DNA of 64,000 nt, taken from contig NC_056745.1 in NCBI RefSeq assembly GCF_019279795.1, forward strand, positions 508,773,716 to 508,837,715. Reading direction: 5' to 3'. The DNA is from Protopterus annectens. Lineage: Eukaryota > Chordata > Ceratodontiformes > Protopteridae. This document shows positions 1-10,120 of this stretch, piece by piece (position 1 is the first letter of the stretch; each line of letters starts with the position of its first letter). The notes under the pieces were generated by a model that saw only the letters and a program-made list of their open reading frames with translations, had not been told where the DNA came from and searched no databases. The position numbers were made by a program, and so were the translations under genes.

Positions 1-840
1 GTGACCGGCTTGGAGTCTGACACAGCGCCAGCAACTCTAACCCTGTGGGTTCTGTCCTTAAGCCAGTTTGCAACCCATCTTGTGACATATGGGTTTACAT
101 TTAAGCTGGTAAGTTTTTCTACAATACCCGAGTGGGGTATTGTGTCGAAAGCCTTTGCAAGGTCAAGGTAGGCTGTATGGACTGCCTTTCCCTCATCAAT
201 GGCCTTGGTGACTGTTTCAAGAAGTCGACCAAGTTCAAAAGGCATGATCTTCCCTTGACAAAGCCAAACTGGGTCGGGTCCAATGTCTGCAAGTCCCCTA
301 TATCTTTGTTTATGAGCTCCATTATGATCCTCTCCATAGCTTTGCAGACTAGACTTGTTAAGCTTATGGGGCGGTAATTACCAGGGTCCGTAGAGGCGCC
401 GCCTTTGTGGAGTGGGACCACAGTTGCCGTACGCCACTCCTTGGGCACGTATCCTGTGGTAAGGCTGAGATTAAACAGCTGCCTTATGTGCGGGTTTAAT
501 TCCTCATTTAGCTCTTGTAGCACACAGCTGGGGACACCATCCGGTCCCATTGATGCTGTGTTTTTAGCTTTAGAGAGAGCAGCTTTCACCTGTGCATTTG
601 AGATGTCCGGGAGGCTACACTCGGCTGGGATAGTTATCTCTCCTTTAGGGGAGAGGGGTGAAGTCTGCACTGAACCTGTCTGCCAGTATGTTGGCAATGT
701 CTGTGGGTTCAGTGATTTTTGTATCATTTTGGACTAATTCTGAGCATATCTGGGAGTTTCCACCCAGGTTCCTAACATAGCTGAAAAAGGCCTTATGATT
801 GTCCTTTGAATCCATGGCAATTTTTCTCTCAAAATTGGCC
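1..840 (-). pseudogene. LINE reverse transcriptase, 5' half
   Basis: The minus strand carries the linker and the finger and palm region of a LINE reverse transcriptase. Visible motifs are TASMGPDGVPS, NYRPISLTSLVCKAMERII, QFGFVKGRSC and, after a frameshift near 230, YLDLAKAFDTIPH. The catalytic YADD block would lie beyond the window edge. The frame is broken near 760-880 and near 230. The same segment appears almost unchanged, with extra single-base losses, at 20397-21004. Confidence 0.85.
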
Positions 841-1856
841 TTAGTTGATTTTATGAGTGCTCGTATTTTTACTAATAATGATCAGGGGTGACTTCCCTTT
901 TATGGATTTTGTTCTATCATGTAATAGCTTTCTCCTCTTATTGTAAAGTTTGTTAATGGCTGGGGTCCACCAGACTGGACGTTTGCCCTTTGTGGAAAGA
1001 GTCTTGGTTTTATTTGGGATTGCCTGATCCATGCAGTCCTGGAGGTGTTCATAGAAGGCATTTGTAAGGGCTTCCGCAGCTTGGGTTGTGGTTTCCTCTG
1101 GCTCAGGGGCCTTGAAGGATACCACACCAGTCTTGAGTAGTGTGAAGTTTGCTTTAGAGAAGTTCTTCACTATGGTCTTTTTTGTTTGGGGTGGGGGCGG
1201 GATGTGGATTTCCAGTGAGATTAGTTTATGATCAGATCTCACCAATGAGGGATATACTTCCGGGGTGGAGCATTTTGTCCCCATGTTTGTGACAATGAGA
1301 TCTAGTATATTTTCTCCTCTCGTGGGAACAGTGACTAGCTGTTCCATGGCATTTGAATTTATGAACTCCAGGAACCGTTGGGCTAGAAAGTTAGGGCTTG
1401 AGTAATGTTCCCAGTCTATATTCGGGTAGTTGAAGTCACCCAATATGATGGTGTTTGGAGATACATTTATACCCTCCAGTGTCTTCAGGAAGGCTGTGTG
1501 GGGTTCCTGAGTTTGAGAGGGTGGCCTGTAGCATGCTACAATTTGTAGAGCAGTTTTGCCTATGGTTAGTTGCACCTGGATGGTTTCTGAAGCTTGCGTT
1601 GCCACCAACCTGGAGGTGTGGGTATCCTTTATGAATATGGATACACCCCTCCTTTTGTGGTGTGGTCCGGGTTTTGGGGCCGGAACGCATGATATGAGGT
1701 AAAACCTAATAGTGCCGGGGTGCTCTCAGGAGCCTTGAACCAGGTTTCAGTTACAGCACAGACATCGATGTTCTCCATACTGAGAAGGGCCTCGAGTGCG
1801 TGCATTTTGAGATTTAGACTTCTGGCATTGAGTAGCATTACCCTCAGTTTCTTCAC
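841..1856 (-). pseudogene. LINE endonuclease domain (EEP fold)
   Basis: The minus strand encodes an endonuclease that would nick target DNA to start target-primed reverse transcription. Visible blocks are LLNARSLN near the start, AVTETWF (the catalytic Glu region), ACYRPP, ILGDFNYPNIDW (the DFN block) and RSDHKLI (the SDH block near the end), in the usual order. A single-base shift near 1640 breaks the frame between the GGV segment and the downstream IFIKD segment, and another shift occurs near 880. All the expected catalytic blocks can still be read across the frames. Without the shifts the domain would be of ordinary length. Confidence 0.8.
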
Positions 1857-1867
1857 ATTTTTGTTTT

Positions 1868-2104
1868 CTAGGGTGGTAGGTTTAGAATTTGAGCCTTGCC
1901 TAAAAAAGGCACTATGGGGGTGGCAAGAGCCTTAGCCAATATCCAGAATCCCAGGGGTGACAGGTGCAAGCCTTCCCTTGCGAAGCAGCGTGGCTTGTCA
2001 AGCATGTCATCCCAGGCAGACAGACACTGGATCCCCTTTGAATGACACCAGACATTAAGCCAATTGTTAAAGCTGATCATCTTGTCTCTATATTGTGGCA
2101 TCAT
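1868..2104 (-). pseudogene. LINE esterase-like domain, C-terminal piece
   Basis: This 78-residue open segment precedes the endonuclease. It ends with a motif of the form GLHLSPLGFWILAKAL, which resembles the last block (D/E-x-x-H-L-S-x-x-G) of the SGNH esterase domain known from CR1-type LINE proteins. Such domains are thought to act on lipids or ribonucleoprotein packaging; that role is family knowledge, not visible here. A run of six T on the coding strand around 1900 puts it out of frame with the endonuclease, so the two were probably one reading frame once. A related fragment lies at 13115-13545. Confidence 0.6.
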
Positions 2105-3231
2105 TCTTCAACTGCACTGCAAACCCATCTCTACAGTTTTTTACTACAGTTTCTTCAGAAAAAATAATCTGCATCTCACACAGAAGAATTTAAATAATGT
2201 ACCAAATTCACTCACTTATCCAAAGGCAACTGCATGTATTTGTGTGCGTGTCTCAGTAACAATGTGAGACAGCTTCTGTGAGCATCACTACATTCCTCAT
2301 TCCTGATTTCACATTCATAGCCAATTTTCAGACAGATTCATAGTATTCACTTCCTTTCTCACCTAAACACCAAACACTTCACTCGTACACATAATGCCAA
2401 CACTCAAAACATTTGCAGTATACTACAGTGAACAGTGAGAACAGTAAATTCGACCATAAAATGAAAGTAATGAAGTCACCAGTTTAAAATGATATAAAAT
2501 TTAGTTATCAGCAAAAAATTCTTATACCATAACAGAACCCACAGAATTCATAATTTCCCAAACACTTTTCACTTTCACTATGGTATGACTGAGACTACAC
2601 AGACTTATCACTATGACTGTTATCTGAACTTCCTGCTAAATGCAAGCATCATCCTTGTATGGATTTAGAATACCAACATCAGAAGTTAAGCCAACTTAGA
2701 CATCAGTGTTAGCACTAGAAAAAATACCCAAGCCCACAGAATCGCTTTCATGCCCTGAAATGATGGGTCTAAATTCATAGAATGACCACACCTTTGAATA
2801 GGATTTCATTGGAAATGCCATTCAAAGCCCCCCATTAATTATATATACCAACTCAGACTGCACTACAGTGGGGAAAGGGCAAATTTCCTGATCCCTACCA
2901 TAATGCGATCTCAGTCAGAATGGTTCGACGAATGGCATTTTTGATGAAATGCCATTCAAAGATGTCGTTCGATGAATTAGTAGGGACCCAAAATGACAGT
3001 CTTAATGGAATCTCATACATGACATCAACAGTCAGGAAATTCCATGAAGAATCACATAGAAACAGAGCAAAGCTAGATGAAAAAAGGGAACAATTATCGT
3101 AATTCATGAACTGATTATGATGAAAGCACAGCAGGCATTACAACAGTACATCAACCACAAAGGCAAGAAAAAGATGTGTATGTAGATCAACTGAAATCAC
3201 GGTCACTTTACTCTTGTCTTATAGACTGCTC
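2105..3231. other. AT-rich spacer without a gene
   Basis: No coding region, tRNA or recognisable mobile-element protein is visible. Only short random open frames occur. A short perfect hairpin lies at 2929-2956 (see separate entry), and its arm AAATGCCATTC also occurs at 2814-2824. I see nothing else. Confidence 0.6.
2929..2956. repeat. Short perfect hairpin
   Basis: GAATGGCATTT and AAATGCCATTC form 11-bp perfect inverted arms around a 6-base loop. Outside the arms, TTCGACGAA and TCGTTCGATGA are loosely complementary. It could be the remnant of a small DNA transposon or chance; no terminal duplication was identified. Confidence 0.45.
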
Positions 3232-3645
3232 AGAGGTGACCTGTGCCTTGTACATAAAGCAATCTTTGACCCTGCTTTAATGGAAATGTTGCACATTTGC
3301 CAGTCAAGTGTCACATGGGTCACTCACTCTAAGTACCTTAACCTATTATGAGACAACAGGACCTGCTGGAGAGACAGATTCATCTTCCAGAGTGTGACGC
3401 ATCTTTGGAACAGACTTCCAAGTCATGTTAAACAGATTCTCTCACTGACTCTAAGAAAAATTTGGACTGGATGGGTGACAGGAAATTCACCCAGGGGGTT
3501 TCACCTGCATCCCTCTTGGACAGGGGCAACAGGTGCTGATTTTAGTGTCAGCTTTAAATGGACACTAGAGTACAATGGCTTAACTCGGCTAGGCTTGTAA
3601 AGGCTCCAGGGCCATTTGCCTAGTAACCTCCTATGAAAAGTGAGA
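3232..3645 (+). mobile_element. LINE 3' end fragment
   Basis: The plus strand encodes the last part of a LINE reverse transcriptase, including LWNRLPSHVKQ, a block typical of the C-terminus of CR1/L2-group ORF2. It is followed by the family's 3' tail with GGCTAGGCTT ... GCCTAGTA ... CTATGAA. The same C-terminus and tail occur at 14950-15300, and the C-terminus at 30257-30482. CTAGGC and GCCTAG within the tail can pair into a stem-loop. The fragment is 5'-truncated and disrupted. Confidence 0.75.
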
Positions 3646-4387
3646 AATTAACAGCACAGGTAGCATGAAATGCTTTGGATAGGTCTAAAAATAGCGATGC
3701 AGCCATTTCACCTTGATCTTGTTTTTCACTAATACAGTTTATGAAAACAGTGCTGCTTCTGTCTGTGGTCAGGCCTAAATTCATGCTGTACTGTGAAAAG
3801 AAATTTATTCTCAGTTAGGCAGGTGTGATCATTAGCAGGTAAACACATTAAGTATTTTAGATAGTGCATTGGCTATAGACCTGCAGTTTGCTACTTCAAT
3901 AGATTTGAAGACATAATGGATTGTTTCCAGAGTTTTGGGATTACAGTTTCTTTGAGAAATTGATTTTTACGTATACATACTGGATATGCAATGTCTTCTG
4001 AAATACTCAACTAGTAAGCTGGCAAGAGGTGGCTTTCAATTTCTGAATATTTATTTTCCTTTTTTTTTTTTTTTTGGTTTATCATAGGAGCAGGAGTTGC
4101 AGTCATCTATTTCACTTACTGATATGTTTGTTGCATGGGTTTACTAAGGGAGTTGGCAGCATTCATGCAATATGAATTAAATCTGCATGACATACTGCGT
4201 TTTGTTTCATCTGCGGAAGTGCAAGTTAGTGATTTTTTTTAATCAGTCTGTGTAAGTTTGACTGGTGACCACAATCTTTTGGAGTTTTACTGCATTTTTC
4301 CTGTACATTAACAGCCAGAAGTGTAGTTAGATATAAGCTTCCCTCCCCAGCTCTTCCATTAAAGTGCAAAAACAAAAAAATACGTTC
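3646..4387. other. AT-rich spacer without a gene
   Basis: This stretch holds a T run at 4060-4075 and no open frame of interest. I see no gene or recognisable element. Confidence 0.55.
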
Positions 4388-4401
4388 CTTCTACTGGCAC
4401 A
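4388..4401. repeat. Target-site duplication of SINE 1, left copy
   Basis: CTTCTACTGGCACA occurs here and again, identical, at 28371-28384. The two copies bracket the split SINE and the provirus nested in it, so they mark the original SINE insertion site. Confidence 0.85.
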
Positions 4402-4425
4402 ATGGTTAGCCACAGTGGTGCAATG
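4402..4425 (+). mobile_element. SINE 1, left piece (split by the provirus)
   Basis: The first 24 bases of a SINE-like repeat, ending AATG, lie directly left of the provirus. The rest of the element resumes at 28138 with GTTAGTATTGTCACCTCAC. Joining the two pieces mentally gives the head form GGTGCAATGGTTAG followed by TATTGTCACCTCAC, which matches the inverted head of the second family member at 38447-38672. AATG is the 4-bp retroviral duplication. Confidence 0.8.
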
Positions 4426-4734
4426 TGTAGAATATGAATGGCCAAAGTATGTGTTCAAGGAGATTATGTGAAAACCTGTATGCATTGAGATGAACTTTGT
4501 ACTACGAACTCTGAGTAAACTGTTAATAGTGGAAAAGTACTGAAAAACAAGAGCCTGTTTGAAAGCAGTAAATGTGCCTTATATGGATGTATATCCGATT
4601 TTCTTTCTCTGCCTAGAGATGTAGTAATGTGAACTGCTTTAAGCCTACGGGTAAACCACTGAGTGGTTAATTGTCTTTCATACTAATGTAATTGGTCTAG
4701 TTTATATTTTTGTACTGTCAGCAGTATCACCAGC

Positions 4735-4740
4735 ATATAA
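4735..4740 (+). promoter_or_regulatory. LTR TATA-like box
   Basis: ATATAA within CAGCATATAAGC lies 65-70 bases before the AATAAA signal, the expected spacing for a retroviral promoter and a short R region. The same sequence is preserved in the 3' LTR. Confidence 0.6.
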
Positions 4741-4804
4741 GCTTATGCATTCCTTTGTTCAGGGAGTCTCCCTGGTACCTTCCATGAGGCTCCCACACGT
4801 GTGT

Positions 4805-4810
4805 AATAAA
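4805..4810 (+). promoter_or_regulatory. LTR polyadenylation signal
   Basis: AATAAA lies in the last part of the LTR, with an identical copy at 28065-28070 in the 3' LTR. Confidence 0.7.
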
Positions 4811-4871
4811 TACCACTGAAAGAGAAGAAGTGTCTTGTCTTCATTTAAGGTAAAATGTTAAATCCAACAAT

Positions 4872-4890
4872 TGGTGCCGTTTACTCGGAT
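4872..4890 (+). promoter_or_regulatory. Primer-binding site, tRNA-His-like
   Basis: Two bases after the LTR end comes TGGTGCCGT followed by TTACTCGGAT. The complement of the tRNA-His 3' end is TGGTGCCGTGACTCGGAT, so only one substitution and one extra base separate them. The next best candidate, tRNA-Phe, fits less well in the second half. Confidence 0.75.
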
Positions 4891-5744
4891 CTGAACTGAC
4901 AACAGTTGCGGTAGTTGGGGATTGAACAAAGTACTGCTAGTGAAAGGGCACTTGACAGAATTTTCTGTTCTGGCAGTGTTTCTTTCATTTCCTGTACTTG
5001 CCTGCTTTAAAAAATTACGCATTGATAATCATATAGAAATGTAATAATTCCTCTCATTCCGTTGTTTTGAGGTAAGTGGCATTCATTTTTTTTTCTGCTA
5101 TTGATTGTGCAGTATGAGAGTGGGTTAAAACAAACACTGGCGACATAAGAGTGAAAGGAGATGAGAGTGGGAAAAACGACGTTTACAAAACGTCACAGCT
5201 ACATCTCTAAAATACAGAATAACTTATTGTGTGAAAATGGGAGCGAGTGTGGGAGCCAGAAAGAGGTACACCAGCTGGGTATATGTATTTTCGTGTGTCC
5301 CGGGACAGTTGTATGTTTATAAGTCAGTGGGTTGCCCTCACTGAGGGCGATTGTAAACTTGCCTTTCCAGAAAATGGTAGGAAAACAACAGGATATTAAA
5401 GCAGATTCCCCAACCTGCTGACTCTTCCAGTCCCTGTTCTTTCATAAAGCTTAAAAAAATCACCCTTGCAGCTTTAAAAAAAATAACCCACTCAACTGTT
5501 TTCCCTGTTCTGCTTCCTAGCTTTCTATACTGTTTTTGTTTCACTTTGCAAACCAACTTGAAAAACCTGTAGCTGGCTCTGAAATTATGATGTCACATCT
5601 GCCCTTGCTCTAGCTATCGGGATGTTTCCTCCACCAAAGTGATGTAATCCCCGCTTGATTTGCATGCTGTATAGAAGAGCCAGTGTTCCTCCCACATTGT
5701 GATGTCAGACCTGCTCTACCCAGCCCACTCAACCTAATAAAATC
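4891..5744 (+). other. Proviral leader and unassigned sequence
   Basis: After the primer site come bases that are probably retroviral leader, with a good splice-donor match (GAGGTAAGT) at 5069-5077. Where the leader stops and inserted sequence starts cannot be told by eye. No gag start follows here; gag is found only near 18200. Otherwise I see no gene. Confidence 0.5.
5069..5077 (+). promoter_or_regulatory. Candidate retroviral splice donor
   Basis: GAG|GTAAGT is a strong 5' splice-site match about 200 bases after the primer-binding site, where simple retroviruses place the donor for the spliced env mRNA. Position and match are the only evidence. Confidence 0.45.
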
Positions 5745-5876
5745 CATGTTTATAGATTAGTACTAGGCTAACTGCCCTTGCGAGCCACATTAAGCCTAGC
5801 CAATTATCCCTTCCGAGACTCCAACCCTGCACCTTGTGTTTGTAAGGCAAACACCTTAACCATTAGGCCACCCATG
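5745..5876 (-). mobile_element. tRNA-derived SINE with a LINE-type tail
   Basis: Read on the minus strand, the head has an A-box-like TGGCCTAATGGTTAAGG, an anticodon-arm-like segment with loop CTTACAA (anticodon TAC, Val-like) and a B-box-like GGTTGGAGTC. After a short linker the tail carries GGCTAGGCTT, GCCTAGTA and CTATAAA, in the same order and spacing as the 3' tail of the LINE copies at 3588-3636 and 15240-15294. That shared tail suggests this SINE borrowed the LINE's machinery. Target duplications were not identified. Confidence 0.7.
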
Positions 5877-6902
5877 TGGTGTGTGGAACTCCTTTTCATT
5901 GTACGTGTATCCTGTCGACTGCATTTGTTTGAGGGACTACTGAAAAGTTTGGATTGCCTGCATTTTCATCTGCATTTTTTGCTTCATTGGTAAGATAAGT
6001 CTTCCTAGTGAATTAAAAATGTAATTCTACACACAGCCCCTAATTGAATGCACTTCTAGCCCTATTTTGTGCTACCTGATATAGTTTATGCTTCTATTTG
6101 AGGGTGCCACATAGTTCACTAGTGTATGCTACTGCCGACTATCTAGATTAGCCTTCTGTTGTATTTGCTTGCTGCCGATATATAATTATATGTATTTTGT
6201 ATATTATTATTGTATTATGGTTATACATTTTATTTGATACTGCTGGTTCTCGGTTAATTATCTAGTCGTCGTGTTCCTGTGTGTGAATGCTGCCTTCTGT
6301 TTTAGTCAGGTCCCATGCTGCATGCTGAATTCGGCTTGGTGAGTATTATCTGCGTTTATCTTCATTACTGATACTCAGAATAAGCAGTCTCTTCTTTTTT
6401 TTTTATGCAAGTGTTGGTTTATAGTGATAGCTCGTATATTTATCACTACTACTGCTTGTTTGTTTTTTCTAATTTTAGCATATTATTAATACTCATTTTG
6501 GCGTCTGTGTGTGCCGTGCTCATTTATATATATATTTTTTTCTGCTGCACATTAGTGTTTCACGCAGCCGTTTTAAAGGTTAGAGTGAGTTGGACTGCAA
6601 TTGCAATGTTCTCTCGTTAGCAAGTATCATGTTTACATGCCCTTGTTTTTCTGTGTATGCTGTGGGCCATGTTTGTGTGTGCCGATATCCTCTACATTTT
6701 TGAAAAGCCCTCTCATCCCGAAGAAAGTTTCTCTTTCATGGTATATTCTGAACCAAGTTAGGTACTGCTGTAGATATTTTAGCTCTGTGAGCTGTTCTTG
6801 GTATTGTAACACATAACACTTCTATTTAAAAAATCCGATGAAGTGTAATGTTGGTGTAGGTCTGAAACTGTTCTAACTGAAACCTCCGAGGTCCAGAAGG
6901 GG
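5877..6902. other. AT-rich spacer without a gene
   Basis: No gene or element protein is visible; only short spurious open frames occur. It separates the SINE from DIRS element A. Confidence 0.5.
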
Positions 6903-6914
6903 ATGTTCATCATG

Positions 6915-7085
6915 TTTCACTGTTGCAGTCATTACTCTTGGGTTATCCTGCTGGCAGGCTACCCACAGCCGGCCTGAATTCCAAAGTCTTGGTCCGGCGT
7001 CAGTTGCTGTCGCTTCTTCCCTGACGTCAGTGCGCCAGGGGTATAAAAGATGTAGCCGACGCCATTTTCTCCAGTCTTTCTTGCC
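6915..7085 (+). repeat. Left inverted terminal repeat of DIRS A
   Basis: The segment from TTTCACTGTTGCAG to about 7085 is repeated inverted at 12224-12393, including GGTTATCCTGCTGGCAGG and CCTGAATTCCAAAGTCTTGG. It contains the promoter elements listed separately. Confidence 0.85.
7022..7048 (+). promoter_or_regulatory. CRE plus TATA promoter in the DIRS terminal repeat
   Basis: A perfect palindromic CRE (TGACGTCA, 7022-7029) is followed 12 bases later by TATAAAA (7042-7048). The CRE is also intact in the 5' end of element E (61036-61043) and in the terminus of E's module (50764-50771), but is decayed to TGATGTCA in A's right repeat. This spacing suggests the RNA polymerase II promoter for the element. 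Confidence 0.6.
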
Positions 7086-7194
7086 GCGCGGTGCCCGAAG
7101 CAGAAGCAGTTCGCAAGTGCCGGTCGGTCGACTCCTGAGATTTTCGTGTTCGAATTTTAGATCCGAAGTCTTCATTTAAAGCTAAGTACCCCGG

Positions 7195-9024
7195 TTGGGG
7201 AAACTTTTTTCTTGCTTCAGGCCGATGTCAGAAAAAGTTAATTGTATTTCTTGTGGGAAGCAAATACCTCATAAAGACTTTCATTCTTATTGTATTCCTT
7301 GCCTAGCCCCTTATCACGACGTTGCTAACTGCAGGTTTTGTGCTAGATTTAACCAACGCACTATTAAGCGTCGGTACGATTTTGCATTTCATTACTTTGG
7401 CGGAAGATTTAATTACACAATGTCGTCGGATAGCCATCCGACTACCGCAATTCATAAGAAACGCAAGGAAAAGGAAAAGGACAGACATCCGAGGTCCAAA
7501 ACGGACGACAAGGCTTCTTCTAAGCCAGTCACCGGTTCTCAGTGAGGTGCTTTCGCAGCTCCTGACACCCACTACCTCAGAGCCGCAGGCCGCTTCTGAC
7601 TCCCGTGTAGAGCAGACTAGGCCGCTGGAAACTCAAGGTATTGGACACTTGGAAAATATTCCCTCAGATGGGTTTGGAGCCGCTGAGTAGGCATCGGCTT
7701 CTGAGGGTGTTTTCAGGCCTACACAGTTATATGCAAAACCAACTACAGCTTCAAAGGCAAAGACTAAAGCACCACTGAAGACAAAGAAACAAGTGCAGCA
7801 AGCCCATAGACAGGCCTCCATGCCTAAAAAACAGATGCTCAAAATGGCTGAAGACCTAATTACTTTGATCAGGGGTTTCCATCCCCCTCCTGATAAGAGG
7901 TTTAGGCAAGAGAACAAACTATGAATCTTCAGACCAGGCTTCCATTTCCTCTGACTCCTCTTCTGAACAGGAATACTCTCTTCCTCCCTATGAGGATTCT
8001 GCTGCTGAAGAATCTATCCCTTCAGCCCCTCCTCCTGAGGATTATTCTTTTGGGGAAACCCTGCATACCATGAGGGAGCACTTCCACTGGGAGAGCCAAG
8101 ACTACTCAGAATCTAAGAAAAGGCTCAGAGACTTTCCTTTACTACCTCAGCACAGGCCTCTTGCTATCCCCCCCTGTTTTAGACATTGTAGATGATGTAT
8201 TTTCAGAGTCCGGCCTGTCTCCTGACTCTTTATCCCCCTGCACCTGTTAAGCCAGACAGATAACTACAGGGTTCCAGATTCACATAAATTTCTTTACAAA
8301 AACCCTGCTGCTGACCCAGAAACTATTTCTCAGGGTCCCAAAGGGGTCAAGGCTTCCACTGCAAAAAACCCTATCCCCTCTGATAGGGATTCAAGGGCAG
8401 TGGACAGATGGGGGAAAAAGGTTTACACTTCTGCTACCTTGGCTGAGAGGGCTTTAAATTGTCAATTTCATGTGCTTAAATATCAGCAATACTTAATGTC
8501 ACTGCTTAAACAGAAAATATTAACAAATTCTGAATGTGCAGAAAACAAGGAAATGCAGGATTTATGCATGCAACTGAACAAGTGGGAAGGCATACTTTGC
8601 AATGTGATTTTGATTCTCTGGAGGCCTCTTGCAGGGCCGCTGTTACGGGTTTTGTCATTAGGAGGCGTGCTTGGTTAAAGGAACAGAATCTGCCTGATCA
8701 TGTTAAAGCAAAATTATTAGATGCTCCATTACAGCATGATACTTTGGTGTTAAAGCAGAGGAGGTGTTGAAGAAAATGGAGGACAAAGCAAAATCTATGC
8801 AGACAGTTAAGGATTTCTTACAGGTGCAGCCACCCAGATTTAGCAGGAACTGGCCCATAAAGAATTGGTCCTTTCCAGTGTCAGACAGGCCACAAAGAGG
8901 CAGATACAGATGCCCCGGAGGCAGATCCCAGCCCCAAGGCTCATACAGGCCTAAACAATGGGGTGCTTCTACCTCCAAAAGGGGAGAAGACAAATCACAG
9001 CCATACAGGAAACAGTCCCAGTGA
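7195..9024 (+). pseudogene. DIRS A gag
   Basis: The Gag-like protein starts at 7195 or at the internal Met (MSEKVNC). Its N-terminus has paired Cys/His spacing (CISCGKQ, DFHSYCIPCL, CRFCARF) that looks like a zinc-binding region, then a charged Lys/Arg-rich stretch. A later block, DRWGKKVYTSATLAERALN, recurs in D and in related form in B. The frame moves several times (near 7545, 7690 and 8680). The C-terminal part ends at 9024 and overlaps the start of pol by about 60 bases in another frame, as is common in DIRS elements. It would bind the RNA and form particles. Confidence 0.75.
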
Positions 9025-10120
9025 CTTTCCTCTGCCAGCACCAAGTACTTATCTTTTGGCAGCTCCCTTAGGGGGAAAACTAGCACTTTTTTCACAAAAT
9101 TGGCACATGATCACCCAGGACAAATGGGTCCTGAATATAGTGTCGCAGGGCTACAGGTTCCACTTTCACACCCTGCCAAGGGCAAAAGGTATGCCGGACC
9201 TGCCACACAATCAATGGGCAGAGGCACAAAAGCAAGTTTCATCCCTCATGGACATGAGGGCCATTCAGCGAGTACCACAGCAAGAGCAGGGACAAGGATT
9301 TTACTCAAGACTTTTTTTGGTACCTAGAAAGGACAAAGCCTGGACTTGTCTACTCTAAACACATTTCTGGACAATTCAAATTCAAAATGTTGACTCTTCA
9401 TCAGCTTCTGCCCATGCTGGGCAAGAAGGCTTGGCTTGTAACTTTGGACCTAAAAGAGGCATACCTGCATTTCCCAATCAGACAATCTTGCAGAAGATAC
9501 CTCAGATTCATAGCTGGCTCAATGCACTACCAATTCTCTGCACTGCCCTTTGGTTTATCTACTGCGCCCAGGGTCTTCACAAAATGCCTGGCACCAGTAA
9601 CTGCATTTTGCAGACAGAGGAATTCAAATATATCCTTACTTGGACGACTGCCTTATTCAAGCAGAGAACAAGGACATTCTACTAAAGCATCTGGCGTTTG
9701 TAAAAAGATTACTAATTTGCCTAGGGTACACAGTAAATGAAAATAAATCAAAACTAGTACCCTCTCAAGAGATAATATTCCTGGGTGCAAGCTTAAATAC
9801 AACTGCCCAGGTGGCTTATCTCACGCCAGACAAACAAAGGCAACTGACTTCTTACTTCAAAATGTTGGCAACAAAGACCCAGTTATCTGCAAGAAAAATT
9901 CTGCAGGCTTTGGGCTTCATGGCATCCCGCATTCTGCAAATTCATTATGCCAGGCTGCATATGAGGAAACTACAATGGTATCTAAAAAGTGTTTGGACTC
10001 AACATTGCCACAGCCTGGAAACATTAATTACCCTCATTCCCTGCCTGCAACAGGAGTTTCGATGGGGGGCACAGGCCTGTCACCACAACAAGGGACAGCC
10101 ATTCACTTTACCCACAGCCA
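8963..10120 (+). pseudogene. DIRS A reverse transcriptase
   Basis: The reverse transcriptase starts in the overlap with gag. Visible blocks are GGKLALF, GFYSRLFLVPRKD, LVTLDLKEAYLHFPI (first catalytic Asp), FSALPFGLSTAPRVFTK and, at 9640-9648, the LDD of the catalytic pair followed by CLIQAE. The block LSARKILQALGFMAS marks the thumb. All these are characteristic of DIRS-type RT. Frame changes occur near 9358 and 9620, so no complete protein can be made. Confidence 0.88.

Larger units (their letters stand above)
1..2104 (-). mobile_element. CR1/L2-group LINE, partial (LINE H)
   Basis: A non-LTR retrotransposon lies on the minus strand, 5' end near 2104 and 3' part beyond the window start. 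Reading from 2104 to 1 one meets the tail of an esterase-like domain, an apurinic-type endonuclease and the finger and palm parts of a reverse transcriptase. The order endonuclease then RT with no LTRs is typical of the CR1/L2/Jockey group. Several frameshifts show it is dead. The stretch 149-760 is nearly identical to 20397-21004, and its RT palm motif NPYVTRW recurs at about 14600, so the family has several copies here. The clade within CR1/L2 is not resolved by eye. Confidence 0.85.
4426..4869 (+). repeat. 5' LTR of the provirus
   Basis: The 444-bp LTR begins TG (TGTAGAATATG) and ends CA (CCAACA). It holds a TATA-like box ATATAA at 4735-4740 and a polyadenylation signal AATAAA at 4805-4810, so U3, R and U5 are in normal order. 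It matches 27682-28133 over its whole length. Confidence 0.9.

Noticed and set aside
5800-5876. Functional tRNA-Val gene
   Set aside because: A and B boxes are recognisable but the acceptor stem does not close and a LINE-type tail follows; it is a SINE head.
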